Shown here in pieces: positions 17,979 through 26,377 of a DNA stretch of 64,000 bases. Below the pieces are notes generated by a model, which saw nothing but the letters and a program-made list of their open reading frames with translations, made no database searches and was not told the DNA's origin. Numbering within the stretch: the stretch's first letter is position 1; the number at the start of each line of letters is the position of its first letter. Origin of the DNA: UBA5793 sp040255465 (lineage in GTDB: Bacteria; Planctomycetota; Phycisphaerae; Phycisphaerales; UBA5793); NCBI GenBank assembly GCA_040255465.1, contig JBDZVA010000003.1, forward strand, positions 558,001 to 622,000, read 5' to 3'. The position numbers and the translations under genes were made by a program.

Positions 17979-19145
17979 TCAGCCCGCGAGCAAAGGAGTG
18001 GAATCGACGGCCTGCTCGTCGGAGTGGCCGGCAACCGCCTGGGGTCCGCCGACGAGAAGCGACAGGACCAGCGTAACGCTGGGAACGAGCGTCAGCCATT
18101 CGAAACCGGGAAAAAGAAACCCCAACGCGGAAAACGGCGTGAGCAGGACGATTACGATGGCCAGCGTCATCTGATGCGCTGATGGCCGGCCGAGGCGCGG
18201 TCGGACCATCATCAATGCCACGTACGCGGGGAAGATCAGCCCAGTGAAGATGAACCACCAGCGGTAGTCAACCAGCGGCAGCGGCGCCAGCACCCAGGAG
18301 GTGATCAGCACGGGCCAGACCCACCGCCCCACTACCTCGCCCGCAGGCGTACTGCGCCGCGATTCGATTTCCTTGAAGTGTACGGTCATGGTGAACCATG
18401 ACTGGATGAGTATGTGCACCACAATGGGCCAGAGGAAACCGATGATCGAATAGAGGACTGTGCCCATCAGCATCAGCGCGAAGACGACTCCAAACAGTGC
18501 AAATGTGGTCTTGCCGGGTCCGCGCCCGCCCACCGCGATCAGTGCGCGATGAAAAGTCAGATCGAGATATGGGCAGAGCAGAAACCCGATCACGAACACG
18601 GGGACCAGGAAGACCAGGCCTGCTGCGGGTCGCGCTGCCCAGACCGCCTGGCGCAGAGGATCGCCGGAGGCTGCGCTCATGAAGCCGGCGAGGTTCACGA
18701 GGCAGATGGAGAACAGATACACCCCGCCGGCCACCCGCACAAGCGTGCGGTCGCTCAGCGTGCGCGCGAGCCACGCCAATGCGACAATCGGCAGCGGAAC
18801 CAACGTCGCACCGGCCCAGAACGAGCCTTTGAATTCATAACCCCAGACGGCGCCGAGGAAGTAGACATGAAACGCGATGGTGATCAGCGAGAACCACAGC
18901 ATGGCCGCGGTGTTTCCGGCGATGAGGGCACGGCTGCGCGCAACCGTGCCAACTCCAATCCCGAACAGCACGACGCCGGCAATGTTGGGGATGGCGAACG
19001 CCGCCACGGCCGGCCAGCCGTAGTGGTCGAGCAGCACGACGGGCAGGTACATGCCGATGCACCACGTCCACGAGCACGCGAGATACACGGCCCAGCCGAG
19101 CAGAGTGACAAAGGATTGCGAGGCGAGTTCGGAGCGCTCGGTCAT
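17979..19145 (-). CDS. Multi-pass inner-membrane protein, unknown function
   Basis: A 388-residue protein with about 10-11 hydrophobic segments spread over its whole length. Notable stretches are TWCIGMYLPVVLLDHYGWP near residue 28, FAIPNIAGVVLFGIGVGTVA near 50, and a central RGPGKTTFALFGVVFALML segment. The pattern 'W.WCIGM.LPV.L...GW...FAIPN..G' recalls the first helices of sodium/solute symporter-like proteins, but this is only a weak resemblance. Its start overlaps the stop of the DUF4442-like gene by 4 nt (ATGA type), which implies translational coupling. It ends 4 nt before the next start, so the three genes form one operon. Confidence 0.7.
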   Translation of the reverse strand: MTERSELASQSFVTLLGWAVYLACSWTWCIGMYLPVVLLDHYGWPAVAAFAIPNIAGVVLFGIGVGTVARSRALIAGNTAAMLWFSLITIAFHVYFLGAVWGYEFKGSFWAGATLVPLPIVALAWLARTLSDRTLVRVAGGVYLFSICLVNLAGFMSAASGDPLRQAVWAARPAAGLVFLVPVFVIGFLLCPYLDLTFHRALIAVGGRGPGKTTFALFGVVFALMLMGTVLYSIIGFLWPIVVHILIQSWFTMTVHFKEIESRRSTPAGEVVGRWVWPVLITSWVLAPLPLVDYRWWFIFTGLIFPAYVALMMVRPRLGRPSAHQMTLAIVIVLLTPFSALGFLFPGFEWLTLVPSVTLVLSLLVGGPQAVAGHSDEQAVDSTPLLAG

Positions 19146-19993
19146 TTCGATTTGCGGCGCTTGCGACGCCGACTCAGGCCGCGATTACCCTCGGGGCCCT
19201 TGGGCGTGCAGTGGAACGTCACATCGCATCGGCCGACGCGCGGATGGCGCCGTTTGCCGCTCACCTGCTGGAGTATCTCGAGCGTGAGATCGATGTTGAA
19301 CTCGACGCCGGCCGCCAGCCGCGCCTTGAGTTCGTCGCGCGGGTCCACCTTGTAGATCGCCGGTCCGAGGCAGGGCCGCAGGAAGCGATAGTTGATGTTC
19401 TTGCAGACCACCGTCCACTTGCCGCCAAGTTCGCCAAAGAGGTACATGCCTGCGGCGATCTCGGAATTGGCCACCAGCGCCGCGCCCGCCATGGCATCGT
19501 AGAAGTTGCGATTGAAGCGGCGGAACGGCAGCACGTAGGTAAACGTGTGCGGGTCCAACTTCTTCATCGTCAGGCCGCTGTGAAACGCGATGGGCAGGTA
19601 GAGTCGGGACGTGATCTTGCGGATGAACTTGTACTTGTGCGCCAGGCGCTCGACCCACGCTTCGAAACGCGGCCAGCCGCGCAACTCCGTCTGGCGGGCT
19701 GCGGCGGGCTCGATGTCCACGGAGAGGTCTGCGGATGCATCGGCAACGGTGGCCAGATCGCTCACCGGCGCCGGAGCATGCACGCCGTTCGCCGCCGCAC
19801 GTGCCGGCCGTGGCGTGGCTTCGACGCCGGAGAGTTCCGACTCACAGAGGTCGTACGAGCCCAGTTCATCGGAGGTCGATTCGACGCAGAACTCCGGATC
19901 GGGGCCGTGCTCGATGGCGGCGGTCTCAGTGGTAGCCGCGCCGCCCAGATCTTCTTCAGGGCCGAGTCGAGTTGCGAGATCTGGCTTGTTCAC
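19142..19993 (-). CDS. DUF4442-like hotdog-fold protein with long N-terminal extension
   Basis: A 283-residue protein beginning with GTG at 19993. The first 100 residues are low-complexity, acidic and Ala/Pro-rich. From about residue 110 there is a conserved domain (FEAWVERLAHKYKFIRKITS, YLPIAFHSGLTMKKLDPHTF, FRRFNRNFYDAMAGAALVAN) that matches the DUF4442 family, a hotdog-fold relative of thioesterases and dehydratases. The segment NSEIAAGMYLF is typical of the hotdog central helix. A basic tail, RGLSRRRKRRKSK, ends the protein. It is first in an operon with two membrane proteins. The substrate is unknown; acyl-CoA or another acyl thioester is an inference from the fold. Confidence 0.65.
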   Translation of the reverse strand: MNKPDLATRLGPEEDLGGAATTETAAIEHGPDPEFCVESTSDELGSYDLCESELSGVEATPRPARAAANGVHAPAPVSDLATVADASADLSVDIEPAAARQTELRGWPRFEAWVERLAHKYKFIRKITSRLYLPIAFHSGLTMKKLDPHTFTYVLPFRRFNRNFYDAMAGAALVANSEIAAGMYLFGELGGKWTVVCKNINYRFLRPCLGPAIYKVDPRDELKARLAAGVEFNIDLTLEILQQVSGKRRHPRVGRCDVTFHCTPKGPEGNRGLSRRRKRRKSK

Positions 19994-20054
19994 GAAATCG
20001 CATCCACACCGGAAGGGCTGTCAATCCAATGCAAGGCACGCCAACATGATCCCA

Positions 20055-20071
20055 GTGCCACGAGTTGGCAC
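20055..20071. other. Small dyad in the 253-nt divergent intergenic region
   Basis: GTGCCA (20055-20060) and TGGCAC (20066-20071) form a perfect 6-bp inverted repeat with a 5-nt centre. It sits between the divergent DUF4442-like gene and the thermonuclease gene, where an operator would be plausible. It may be chance. Nothing else definite is seen in 19994-20246. Confidence 0.25.
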
Positions 20072-20246
20072 GGTTCGTGCGGCACCACAATCCTTCCGAC
20101 GCTGCTCGTCGGAGGACGCACTGGACTGTGCACCGCTCAGTGGCAAAGGTTATTCGATCCAAGCCGAAGCGGCCACCGCCGCAGGCTCCCGTTCCGTGCG
20201 CCCCCGTCCGGGCTGGACGTGAGGGGCCCTGAAAGGGAGGAAGTTC

Positions 20247-20849
20247 ATGCCCGCACCCGCAGCGAATCGCCGGCCGTCTGCCTCGGGCGGGGCCTCTCGT
20301 CGCGCCACACGGCTGCGCTGGATCGGGCGGATCAAGGTCCTTTTTCTCCTCGCGGCGCTCGGGCTGCTCAGCGTCCTCGATCGCGCCGGCTGGCTGCTGG
20401 CCGACCAGCCCGATGGCGATCTCTACCACCTCATTTCAGCACGCGTGGTGCGCGTGATCGATGGCGACACGATCGAGGTGCAGATCGCCGACCACCTCAG
20501 GGGCACGGAAACCACCCGCGTGCGGCTCATCGGCATCGATTGCCCCGAGGTCGCCCACCCCGCGTTCTCGAACCAGCCAGCCCAGCCCTTTGCAGCCGAG
20601 GCCACCGCCCTGACGAGGCAGCTCGTCGAGGGCCATGCCGTGCGGCTGCGCCTCGAGCCGCAGAGCACGCGCGACATCTACGGCCGACTGCTGGCCCACG
20701 TGGATCTGGAGGACGGGACAAATCTTGCCGAGCACCTGCTCAGCGAAGGGCTGGCGCGGCGGGAAGATCGGTGGAATCACTCGATGCTGATGCGCTACCG
20801 CCAGCTCGAACTCGCCGCCCGTCGCGCCCATCGAGGCCTGTGGCCCTGA
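20247..20849 (+). CDS. Membrane-anchored thermonuclease (SNase) family protein
   Basis: A 200-residue staphylococcal nuclease-like protein, a calcium-dependent nuclease family acting on DNA and RNA. AAAGGGAGG (20232-20240) lies 6 nt before the ATG. A hydrophobic segment at about residues 30-50 (VLFLLAALGLLSVLDRAGWLL) anchors or exports it. The nuclease core begins at ARVVRVIDGDTIEV (about 65-78) and contains the metal-site and arginine motif TRVRLIGIDCPE (about 90-101). A later RDIYGRLLAHVDLEDGTNLA segment supplies the second catalytic region. The C-terminal ARRAHRGLWP pattern is also standard. The family's catalytic Asp/Arg positions look present. Next to endonuclease IV this could be a small nuclease pair, but export would place it outside the cell. 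Confidence 0.88.
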   Translation: MPAPAANRRPSASGGASRRATRLRWIGRIKVLFLLAALGLLSVLDRAGWLLADQPDGDLYHLISARVVRVIDGDTIEVQIADHLRGTETTRVRLIGIDCPEVAHPAFSNQPAQPFAAEATALTRQLVEGHAVRLRLEPQSTRDIYGRLLAHVDLEDGTNLAEHLLSEGLARREDRWNHSMLMRYRQLELAARRAHRGLWP

Positions 20850-20881
20850 TTGGACCTGCCCGGTCGCCGCAGCGCGATACC

Positions 20882-21883
20882 ATGCCCGCTATGAAAACCG
20901 ACATGCTCGGCAGTCATCTTTCAGTCGCCGGTGGATACGTCAACGCGCTTCGCGAAGCCGAACGCCTCGGCATGCAGACCGTCCAGATCTTCACCAAGAA
21001 CCAGCGGCAGTGGAAAGCCAGCCCCATGGACCCGGCCGCGATGAACGACTGGCTCACGGAACTGCATCGATTGAAGTGGACGCAAACGGTGAGCCACGCG
21101 AGTTATCTCATCAATCTCGCCACGCCGGCGGATGAGCACTTCGCCAAATCCATCGATTCGATGACCGATGAGGTGGAGCGAGCCGAAGCCCTGGAGGTGC
21201 GCTACGTCGTGGTGCATCCCGGCTCGTCGCTCGATTCGTCTGAGGAGGCGGGCATCGACCGGCTCGTGAAGGCCCTCGATGAGATCACCAGGCGCACCAG
21301 AGGCTTCAACGCGATCATCTGCCTCGAAACGACCGTCGGAGGCGGCAACCAGATCGGCGGGCGCTTTGAGCACCTGGGCGCCATTCGCCAACGCCTGGCC
21401 CAGCCCGACCGTGTGGGCACGTGCTTTGACACCTGCCACGTCACGGCGGCGGGGTACGACATGTCCACGAGCAAGGCGGTGAAGGCGGTTTTCGAGCAGT
21501 ATGACCAGATCGTCGGGCTGGACCACCTGCTCTGCTTCCACCTCAACGACTCGAAGTTCGGCGTTGGCAGCCACCGCGACCGGCACGAGCACATCGGGCT
21601 TGGAGAGGTGGGCCTGCCGTGTTTCGAGTACATCATGCGATCCCGGGCGTTTGCCGGGACGCCCAAGATCCTCGAAACGGAGAAAGCGGAGACGGACGAC
21701 GGCACGCCGTGGGATACCATAAACCTCAGACAATTGAGGGCTCTTGCCGAAAAGAGGAAGACCGCGGCAAGGCCGCGATCCAAAGCCGCGACCCCAAAGG
21801 CCGGCACACCAACCGGCAGAAAAAAGGCCGGCAGCCAGACACGCAAACCATCGCAGCCCAGGCGATCACGGAAAACCACCTGA
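20882..21883 (+). CDS. nfo: Endonuclease IV (deoxyribonuclease IV, AP endonuclease)
   Basis: An enzyme of about 333 residues that cuts at abasic sites in base excision repair, using a TIM barrel and three zinc ions. The start is ATG 20882 or the in-frame ATG 20891; the frame is open for more than 1.5 kb upstream, but that part shadows other genes. The core begins MLGSHLSVAGGY. The metal-site motifs seen are ICLETTVGGGNQIGG (the AP endonuclease pattern around residue 145), CFDTCHVTAAGYD (about 181) and FHLNDSKFGVGSHRDRHEHIG (about 220-240). After the core there is a 45-residue Lys/Arg/Pro/Thr-rich tail (ARPRSKAATPKAGTPTGRKK) not found in classical Nfo, perhaps for DNA contact. Its stop overlaps the next start by one base. 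Confidence 0.93.
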   Translation: MPAMKTDMLGSHLSVAGGYVNALREAERLGMQTVQIFTKNQRQWKASPMDPAAMNDWLTELHRLKWTQTVSHASYLINLATPADEHFAKSIDSMTDEVERAEALEVRYVVVHPGSSLDSSEEAGIDRLVKALDEITRRTRGFNAIICLETTVGGGNQIGGRFEHLGAIRQRLAQPDRVGTCFDTCHVTAAGYDMSTSKAVKAVFEQYDQIVGLDHLLCFHLNDSKFGVGSHRDRHEHIGLGEVGLPCFEYIMRSRAFAGTPKILETEKAETDDGTPWDTINLRQLRALAEKRKTAARPRSKAATPKAGTPTGRKKAGSQTRKPSQPRRSRKTT

Positions 21884-22950
21884 TGCTCCACATGCTCGAC
21901 TCATCCTGTTCTGCCACGGCTCGTCCGCGGTTCTCGCCGATGTCCGGGCGCCTGGCCGCCTCGCTGTGTCTGACCGCGGCGATGCTTTCGCTGACGTCGT
22001 GCGGCCTGTTCCGCCAGCAGCAGCCCGGCACGATCTCCAACGTGCCGGTGACTTCGAACAACATGGCCAACGCCGAGCAGCACGTCAAGGAAGCCGAATC
22101 CGCGCTGAACACCGGCGACAAGGACGCCGCCCTCGTGGCCTTCGCCGCCGCCATCGAAGAGAACCCTCGCATCGTTCGTGCTCACATGGGAATGGCTGAG
22201 ATCTACAAGGAGCGCAAGCAGTGGCCCGAGGCTGAAGTTTCGTCGCGCAAGTGGGTCGAACTCGAGCCGCGCAGTTACGACGCCCGCTACATGCACGGCT
22301 ACGTGCTGCATCAACTCAATCGGATTCTTGAAGCCGTTCGCGAGTATCGCCAGGCGCTGGTCCTCCAGCCCAACAGCCACGAGGCGAATCTCAACATCGC
22401 CACGGCGTACCTGCAACTGAACCAGGCGGTTGAAGCGCTGCCCTTCGCCGAGCGAGCCGTGCAGGTGCAGCCCAACCACGGACCGAGCCGGGCGAATCTT
22501 GGCGTGATCTACGCGGCTGTGGGCAATCACGAGAAGGCGGTGCAGAATTACCAGGCCGCCATGGAACTCATGGAGCCTTCGCCTGAACTCATGCTCAATC
22601 TCGTCGAAAGCCTGCGCAAACTGCAGCGCTATCCCGAGATGGTCAACACGCTCGAGGCGCTCATTCGATTGCAGCCTTCAGCCGACGCGTATGAGCGGCT
22701 CGGCTACGCCTCCTTCAAACTGCGCGACTATGAGAAATCCGAGTCGTCGTACCGATCGGCTCTGCAGCTCGACAAGAACTACTTCCCGGCGATGAACGGC
22801 CTGGCGGTCAACCTGCTCAATGACTACATCCGCTCAAACCGCACGAACAACGACGCGCGACAGGAAGCGCTCGAACTGCTGCGCCACAGCCTGCAACTCT
22901 CCAAGGACCAACCCAAGATCGTGGAATTGCTCAGCCGCTACGGGCGGTAG
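21883..22950 (+). CDS. TPR-repeat lipoprotein
   Basis: A 355-residue lipoprotein. The ATG at 21883 shares its A with the stop of nfo (TGATG), which suggests translational coupling. A signal peptide with the lipobox LTSC (AAMLSLTSCGLF) places the lipidated cysteine near residue 42. From about residue 62 tetratricopeptide repeats follow each other (EAESALNTGDKDAALVAFAA, REYRQALVLQPNSHEANLNI, ENYQ/VQNYQAAMELMEP-type helices, and SYRSALQLDKNYFPAMNGLA). Such lipoproteins serve as envelope scaffolds; the partner is unknown. It converges on queF with a 5-nt gap. Confidence 0.8.
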   Translation: MLHMLDSSCSATARPRFSPMSGRLAASLCLTAAMLSLTSCGLFRQQQPGTISNVPVTSNNMANAEQHVKEAESALNTGDKDAALVAFAAAIEENPRIVRAHMGMAEIYKERKQWPEAEVSSRKWVELEPRSYDARYMHGYVLHQLNRILEAVREYRQALVLQPNSHEANLNIATAYLQLNQAVEALPFAERAVQVQPNHGPSRANLGVIYAAVGNHEKAVQNYQAAMELMEPSPELMLNLVESLRKLQRYPEMVNTLEALIRLQPSADAYERLGYASFKLRDYEKSESSYRSALQLDKNYFPAMNGLAVNLLNDYIRSNRTNNDARQEALELLRHSLQLSKDQPKIVELLSRYGR

Positions 22951-22955
22951 CGCGG

Positions 22956-23330
22956 TCAAACCGTGCGCCACTCCGCAGGCACCTTGCCGTGCTCGGATCG
23001 AATGCGCGAGCGGATGCCTCCGCGGCCCTTCCAGTCGGTAATGATCTGCAACCAGGCCGGCTTCATAAGCGAAATGAGATCATCGCGGATGCGATTGGTC
23101 ACCGCTTCGTAGAAGATGCCTTCGTTGCGAAACGACTGGTAGTAGAGTTTGAGACTCTTGAGTTCGACGCACACGCCGCCCGGCGCCGGCTCGTAGCGCA
23201 GCGTGATCACGCCGAAGTCCGGATGCCCCGTCTTCGGGCACAGGCTCGTGAACTCTTCACTCACGTGCTCGATGACGAATGGCGAGTCGGTCGGCGTCGG
23301 AAAGACTTCAAGAAGGGTGCGGTCGGGCAT
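22956..23330 (-). CDS. queF: NADPH-dependent 7-cyano-7-deazaguanine reductase QueF (short type)
   Basis: This enzyme reduces the nitrile preQ0 to preQ1 in queuosine synthesis for tRNA. With the ATG at 23330 it has 124 residues, matching the single-domain (YkvM-like) QueF. The catalytic pair is in SLCPKTGHPDFG, where the cysteine attacks the nitrile and the aspartate is the proton donor. The family motif ELKSLKLYYQSFRNEGIFYE is complete, including the residues that bind NADPH. A GGAGGGG sequence at 23352-23359 lies too far upstream for the ATG at 23330, so a non-ATG start a few codons earlier is possible. No other queuosine genes are nearby. It lies just downstream of the gene ending at 23350. 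Confidence 0.93.
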   Translation of the reverse strand: MPDRTLLEVFPTPTDSPFVIEHVSEEFTSLCPKTGHPDFGVITLRYEPAPGGVCVELKSLKLYYQSFRNEGIFYEAVTNRIRDDLISLMKPAWLQIITDWKGRGGIRSRIRSEHGKVPAEWRTV

Positions 23331-23349
23331 GGGCAATGCTACCAGCGAA

Positions 23350-24264
23350 TCACCCCTCCGCCAGCGGCTCATCGCCCAGCACGCCGAGCCGCTTGTTCAT
23401 GTGCCGGTACATCAGGGCGGCCCACCTTGAGTAGACCGCAAAAGCGGGGTCTTCGCGGTTGAGCGCCAGTTGCGCAATGCGCACCCGTTTGAGGTCGACC
23501 GGCGGGCGCCAGAGTGCGAAGTATGGATCAATCGTCACGTCGGGCGCGAACGCGACGAGCATCTCGCACAAGCGGTCGGTGTTGATCATGTCCGTCAGGC
23601 CGCGCTGTTCGCCGAGCACCTGAAAGCCGAACTTGTCGGCGTCGATCTGCAGCACGCGGCCGTCGCGGAGATGCAGATCGATCTTGTGGGCGATATGCGT
23701 TTCGCGCTCGGGTGTGAGAAGATCGGGATCGGTTGAATGAAGCGATGCGTAGAGACCGGCGGCCAGGCCATAGGAGCCGCACATGCCGTAGACGGACATG
23801 CGCCGCAGGGGCGCAGCAAAGATCGATTCCTGTGGCGGAGTGGAGCGCACCTTCGACTCGCTCGTTCGGCCGCGCACGATGACTTCGATCGCGCCGGGAT
23901 CAATCGACGTCGGTTCACAGCGCCACAGATCGAGCAGCAGACGCCCCTCGTGCAATCGCATGTCGCGGATCTTGATCGTCGGGCCGAGCCACTCAATCTC
24001 ACTGAAGGTCGGCGCAAACGCAATGCCGCCCGCTTTGTCAATCGCGCGGGCCGCGCGCTGCGCGACGGCGTCTTCGAATGAAGAGACGATCATGGGCGGC
24101 TGGACGCCGAGTCGGAGTCGTGCCGTTACCGTGTCGAGCCCGGTGGCATCCGCAACGAGTCGGGCGTTGTCATCGCGCGAGGCGCCGTCGGGCCAGGCGA
24201 TGATGGAGAGAAACGCGCGATCACCGGTCGCCGGGTTTGAGTCTCGTGCCGCCGGGCCGGTCAT
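23350..24264 (-). CDS. Hypothetical protein, unknown family
   Basis: A 304-residue soluble-looking protein that I do not recognise. It contains no signal peptide. The N-terminal half reads like a small alpha/beta domain that includes SFEDAVAQRAARAIDKAGGI, and the second half contains a short Gly-rich stretch (YGMCGSYGLAAGLY) and IDLHLRDGRVLQIDADKFGF. Its ATG overlaps the stop of the zinc-ribbon gene in an ATGA arrangement, so the two are probably translated together. QueF follows after 19 nt. The coupling with a zinc-ribbon protein suggests the two work together, but nothing in the sequence shows the activity. Confidence 0.6.
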   Translation of the reverse strand: MTGPAARDSNPATGDRAFLSIIAWPDGASRDDNARLVADATGLDTVTARLRLGVQPPMIVSSFEDAVAQRAARAIDKAGGIAFAPTFSEIEWLGPTIKIRDMRLHEGRLLLDLWRCEPTSIDPGAIEVIVRGRTSESKVRSTPPQESIFAAPLRRMSVYGMCGSYGLAAGLYASLHSTDPDLLTPERETHIAHKIDLHLRDGRVLQIDADKFGFQVLGEQRGLTDMINTDRLCEMLVAFAPDVTIDPYFALWRPPVDLKRVRIAQLALNREDPAFAVYSRWAALMYRHMNKRLGVLGDEPLAEG

Positions 24265-24635
24265 GGCCGCGCTTTGGCTCGCCAGTCGCGGATCAGATCG
24301 GCCGGCGTTCCCTCCTTGTAATCCTTGAACTCGCCGGCGTCAAAGTACGTGCCGCCGCAGGTGCTGCACTGCTCGTACCAGATGTGCGGCTGCTGGTGGT
24401 CGACCATGCGGATCATGGAGCCGTGACAGCGCGGGCACTTGAAGTTGCCCATCGCGTTGTTGGCGCGTCCCTTGGCCGGATCGCCCGTGTCGATCGCTTC
24501 ACTGCCCTGGCGAGTCTTGAGCTCCTCCTGCTCAAGCGTGCCGAACCAGAGCCCGTCACAGCCCGTGCAGCGTTCGACTTCGATTTCCTCGAACGCCACA
24601 CTCTCCATCCCGGCTTTGCATTTCGGACAATACAT
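24261..24635 (-). CDS. zf-TFIIB type double zinc-ribbon protein
   Basis: A 124-residue protein with two zinc ribbons. The first has CPKC (residues 3-6) and CTGC (about 23-26); the second has CPRC (about 67-70) and CSTC (about 90-93). The pattern CPxC...ERCxGCxGLWF is that of the zf-TFIIB domain family, whose members are small proteins of unknown or varied role. A GGAGG site lies 6 nt before the ATG at 24635. Its stop overlaps the start of the next gene by 4 nt. The flotillin gene lies upstream on the same strand with a 50-nt gap, so the set from flotillin to queF may be one transcript. Confidence 0.8.
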   Translation of the reverse strand: MYCPKCKAGMESVAFEEIEVERCTGCDGLWFGTLEQEELKTRQGSEAIDTGDPAKGRANNAMGNFKCPRCHGSMIRMVDHQQPHIWYEQCSTCGGTYFDAGEFKDYKEGTPADLIRDWRAKARP

Positions 24636-24685
24636 TAAAACCTCCGTTCAGAGTCGCGCGAGTTCACTCCCCTGCGAGCGACGAC

Positions 24686-26311
24686 TCAGGCCTTGTCCGC
24701 CTTGTCCGTCTTGTCCCTGGTCGACTTGCCATCTGCGTAGAACGGCGCGATGGTCTCGTTGCCGTCGCGCACTTTGCCCAGCACGCCGGGTAACTCGATT
24801 CCGGCCTGTTTGGCGAGTTCGTGAACAGCGGGCAGCGAACCGATGAGGCTCGAGAGGAAGTCAGCTGTCGAGCCGTTCTGGCCGTGGCCGTTGCGACCGC
24901 TGTCCCAGACGGTGATCTTGTCGATCTTGAGATTCTGGATCGCCTTGACCTGCTCGGCGACGATGTTGGGGAGTTGCTCGATCATGAGCAGCGTCGGGGC
25001 GACCTGCGGATTCTCCGCACAGGCCGCGACGAGTTTGCGATAACCCTCGGCCTTGGCTTCGAGCACCTTCTGAATACCTTCCGCCTCGGCCATGTACTTG
25101 GCGAGAATGGCGTCGGCGTTACCGCGGGCTTCGCGCCGCAACTTCTCGGCTTCGGCCTCGGCCGCGATCTCGACGCGTTTCTTCTCAATCTCCTGTGGTG
25201 CGAGTTCGTTTTTCGAGAGCCGGGCCAGCTCCTGCTCGCGCTCAGCGATCAACACAGCCTCCAATGCCTTGGCCGACGCCACTTCCGCGCGCCGCTTGGC
25301 TTCGGCTCGAATCTCGGCGAGCTTCGCGTTCGATTCGGCAATCTTGGCATTGGACGTGTTCTCACCATCAACCGCCAGCGACTCGGCCTCGGCGACGCGA
25401 ATGCGCTGCTCCTGTTCGGCCTGCTTGCGGGCGGCGACGGTTTCAGCCATGCGCTGAGCGGCGGCAATTTCTTGATCGCGCTTCGACTCCACTTCGCCCG
25501 TGACCGATGCGGCTTCAAGTTTGGCCAGCGTCACGCGCTGACGGCGCTCGGCTTCCTTCTTGCCTTCCGCAGCCGACGCGCTTTCGCGGGCCACGTTGAC
25601 CATCTTCTCGCGCACCGCGATCGCCTCGCCCGTGGCGCCGTCGCGCTCCTGCTCGGAGACTTCGACCTTGGCGCGGTTCACGGCTTCGGCCGCGGCTCGC
25701 TTGCCGATCGCCTCGATGTAGCCGCTCTCGTCGGTGATGTCGCGGATGTTCACGTTGATCAGTTCGAGACCGATCTTGTTGATTTCCTGCTCAACGTTTT
25801 CGTTGATCAGGGCCATGAACTTTTCGCGGTCCTTGTTGATCTCTTCGATCGACAGCGTAGCGATGACCAGGCGCAACTGGCCGAGGATGATGTCCTGGGC
25901 CTGCTCGCGGATCTTGCGGTCGTCGAGCATGAGCAGACGCTCGGCGGCGTTGTTCATGAGCACGGGATCGGTCGAGATGCCGACGGTAAATGTCGCGGGC
26001 ACATTCACGCGGATGTTGTTGTATGACAGCGCGCCCTCAAGGGGGATTTCAATGACCAGCGGCTCGAGGGAGATGTACGCGTAGTCCTGGATGAGCGGCC
26101 ACACAAACGTGCCGCCGCCGTGCAGGCACTTGGCCGCCCGGCTGCCGCCGACCTTACCGTAGACGACAAGGATGCGGTTACTAGGGCAGCGGCGATAGCG
26201 CGACGCGAGGAAGAAGGACATGAACAGAAAGATGAGCACGACTGCTGCGGGCAAGCCGAACAGCAGAATCGGGTTCGTTTCCGCCGCCATCAGTATCGAA
26301 TCGAAACTCAT
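24686..26311 (-). CDS. Flotillin-like SPFH domain membrane protein
   Basis: A 541-residue flotillin (FloT/YuaG-like) that organises membrane microdomains. Residues 10-40 contain the membrane hairpin or anchor (LFGLPAAVVLIFLFMSFFLA). The SPFH domain spans about 42-220 (NRILVVYGKVGG, ISLEPLVIEIPLEGALSYNN, EEINKDREKFMALINENV). A long Ala/Glu/Lys-rich coiled coil with the flotillin-type A/E/X repeats runs from about 220 to 410 (EAIAVREKMVNVARESASAA). The C-terminal oligomerisation region follows (LLMIEQLPNIVAEQVKAIQN). Its upstream neighbour on the same strand is an NfeD-like protein, the classical flotillin partner, with a gap of 66 nt. Together they make a standard flotillin/NfeD operon. Confidence 0.93.
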   Translation of the reverse strand: MSFDSILMAAETNPILLFGLPAAVVLIFLFMSFFLASRYRRCPSNRILVVYGKVGGSRAAKCLHGGGTFVWPLIQDYAYISLEPLVIEIPLEGALSYNNIRVNVPATFTVGISTDPVLMNNAAERLLMLDDRKIREQAQDIILGQLRLVIATLSIEEINKDREKFMALINENVEQEINKIGLELINVNIRDITDESGYIEAIGKRAAAEAVNRAKVEVSEQERDGATGEAIAVREKMVNVARESASAAEGKKEAERRQRVTLAKLEAASVTGEVESKRDQEIAAAQRMAETVAARKQAEQEQRIRVAEAESLAVDGENTSNAKIAESNAKLAEIRAEAKRRAEVASAKALEAVLIAEREQELARLSKNELAPQEIEKKRVEIAAEAEAEKLRREARGNADAILAKYMAEAEGIQKVLEAKAEGYRKLVAACAENPQVAPTLLMIEQLPNIVAEQVKAIQNLKIDKITVWDSGRNGHGQNGSTADFLSSLIGSLPAVHELAKQAGIELPGVLGKVRDGNETIAPFYADGKSTRDKTDKADKA

Positions 26312-26377
26312 CGCTGCCCCCTTCCAGGGAACTGAACATCATCTCAGAGTCACGCCGCGCGCGTGGCTTGTGCACGT

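Noticed and set aside
19211..20881. A long N-terminal extension of endonuclease IV in the same frame
   Set aside because: The frame is open, but it crosses the DUF4442-like gene and the thermonuclease gene in other frames, has no domain similarity, and the normal Nfo start lies at 20882 or 20891. It is a high-GC shadow.
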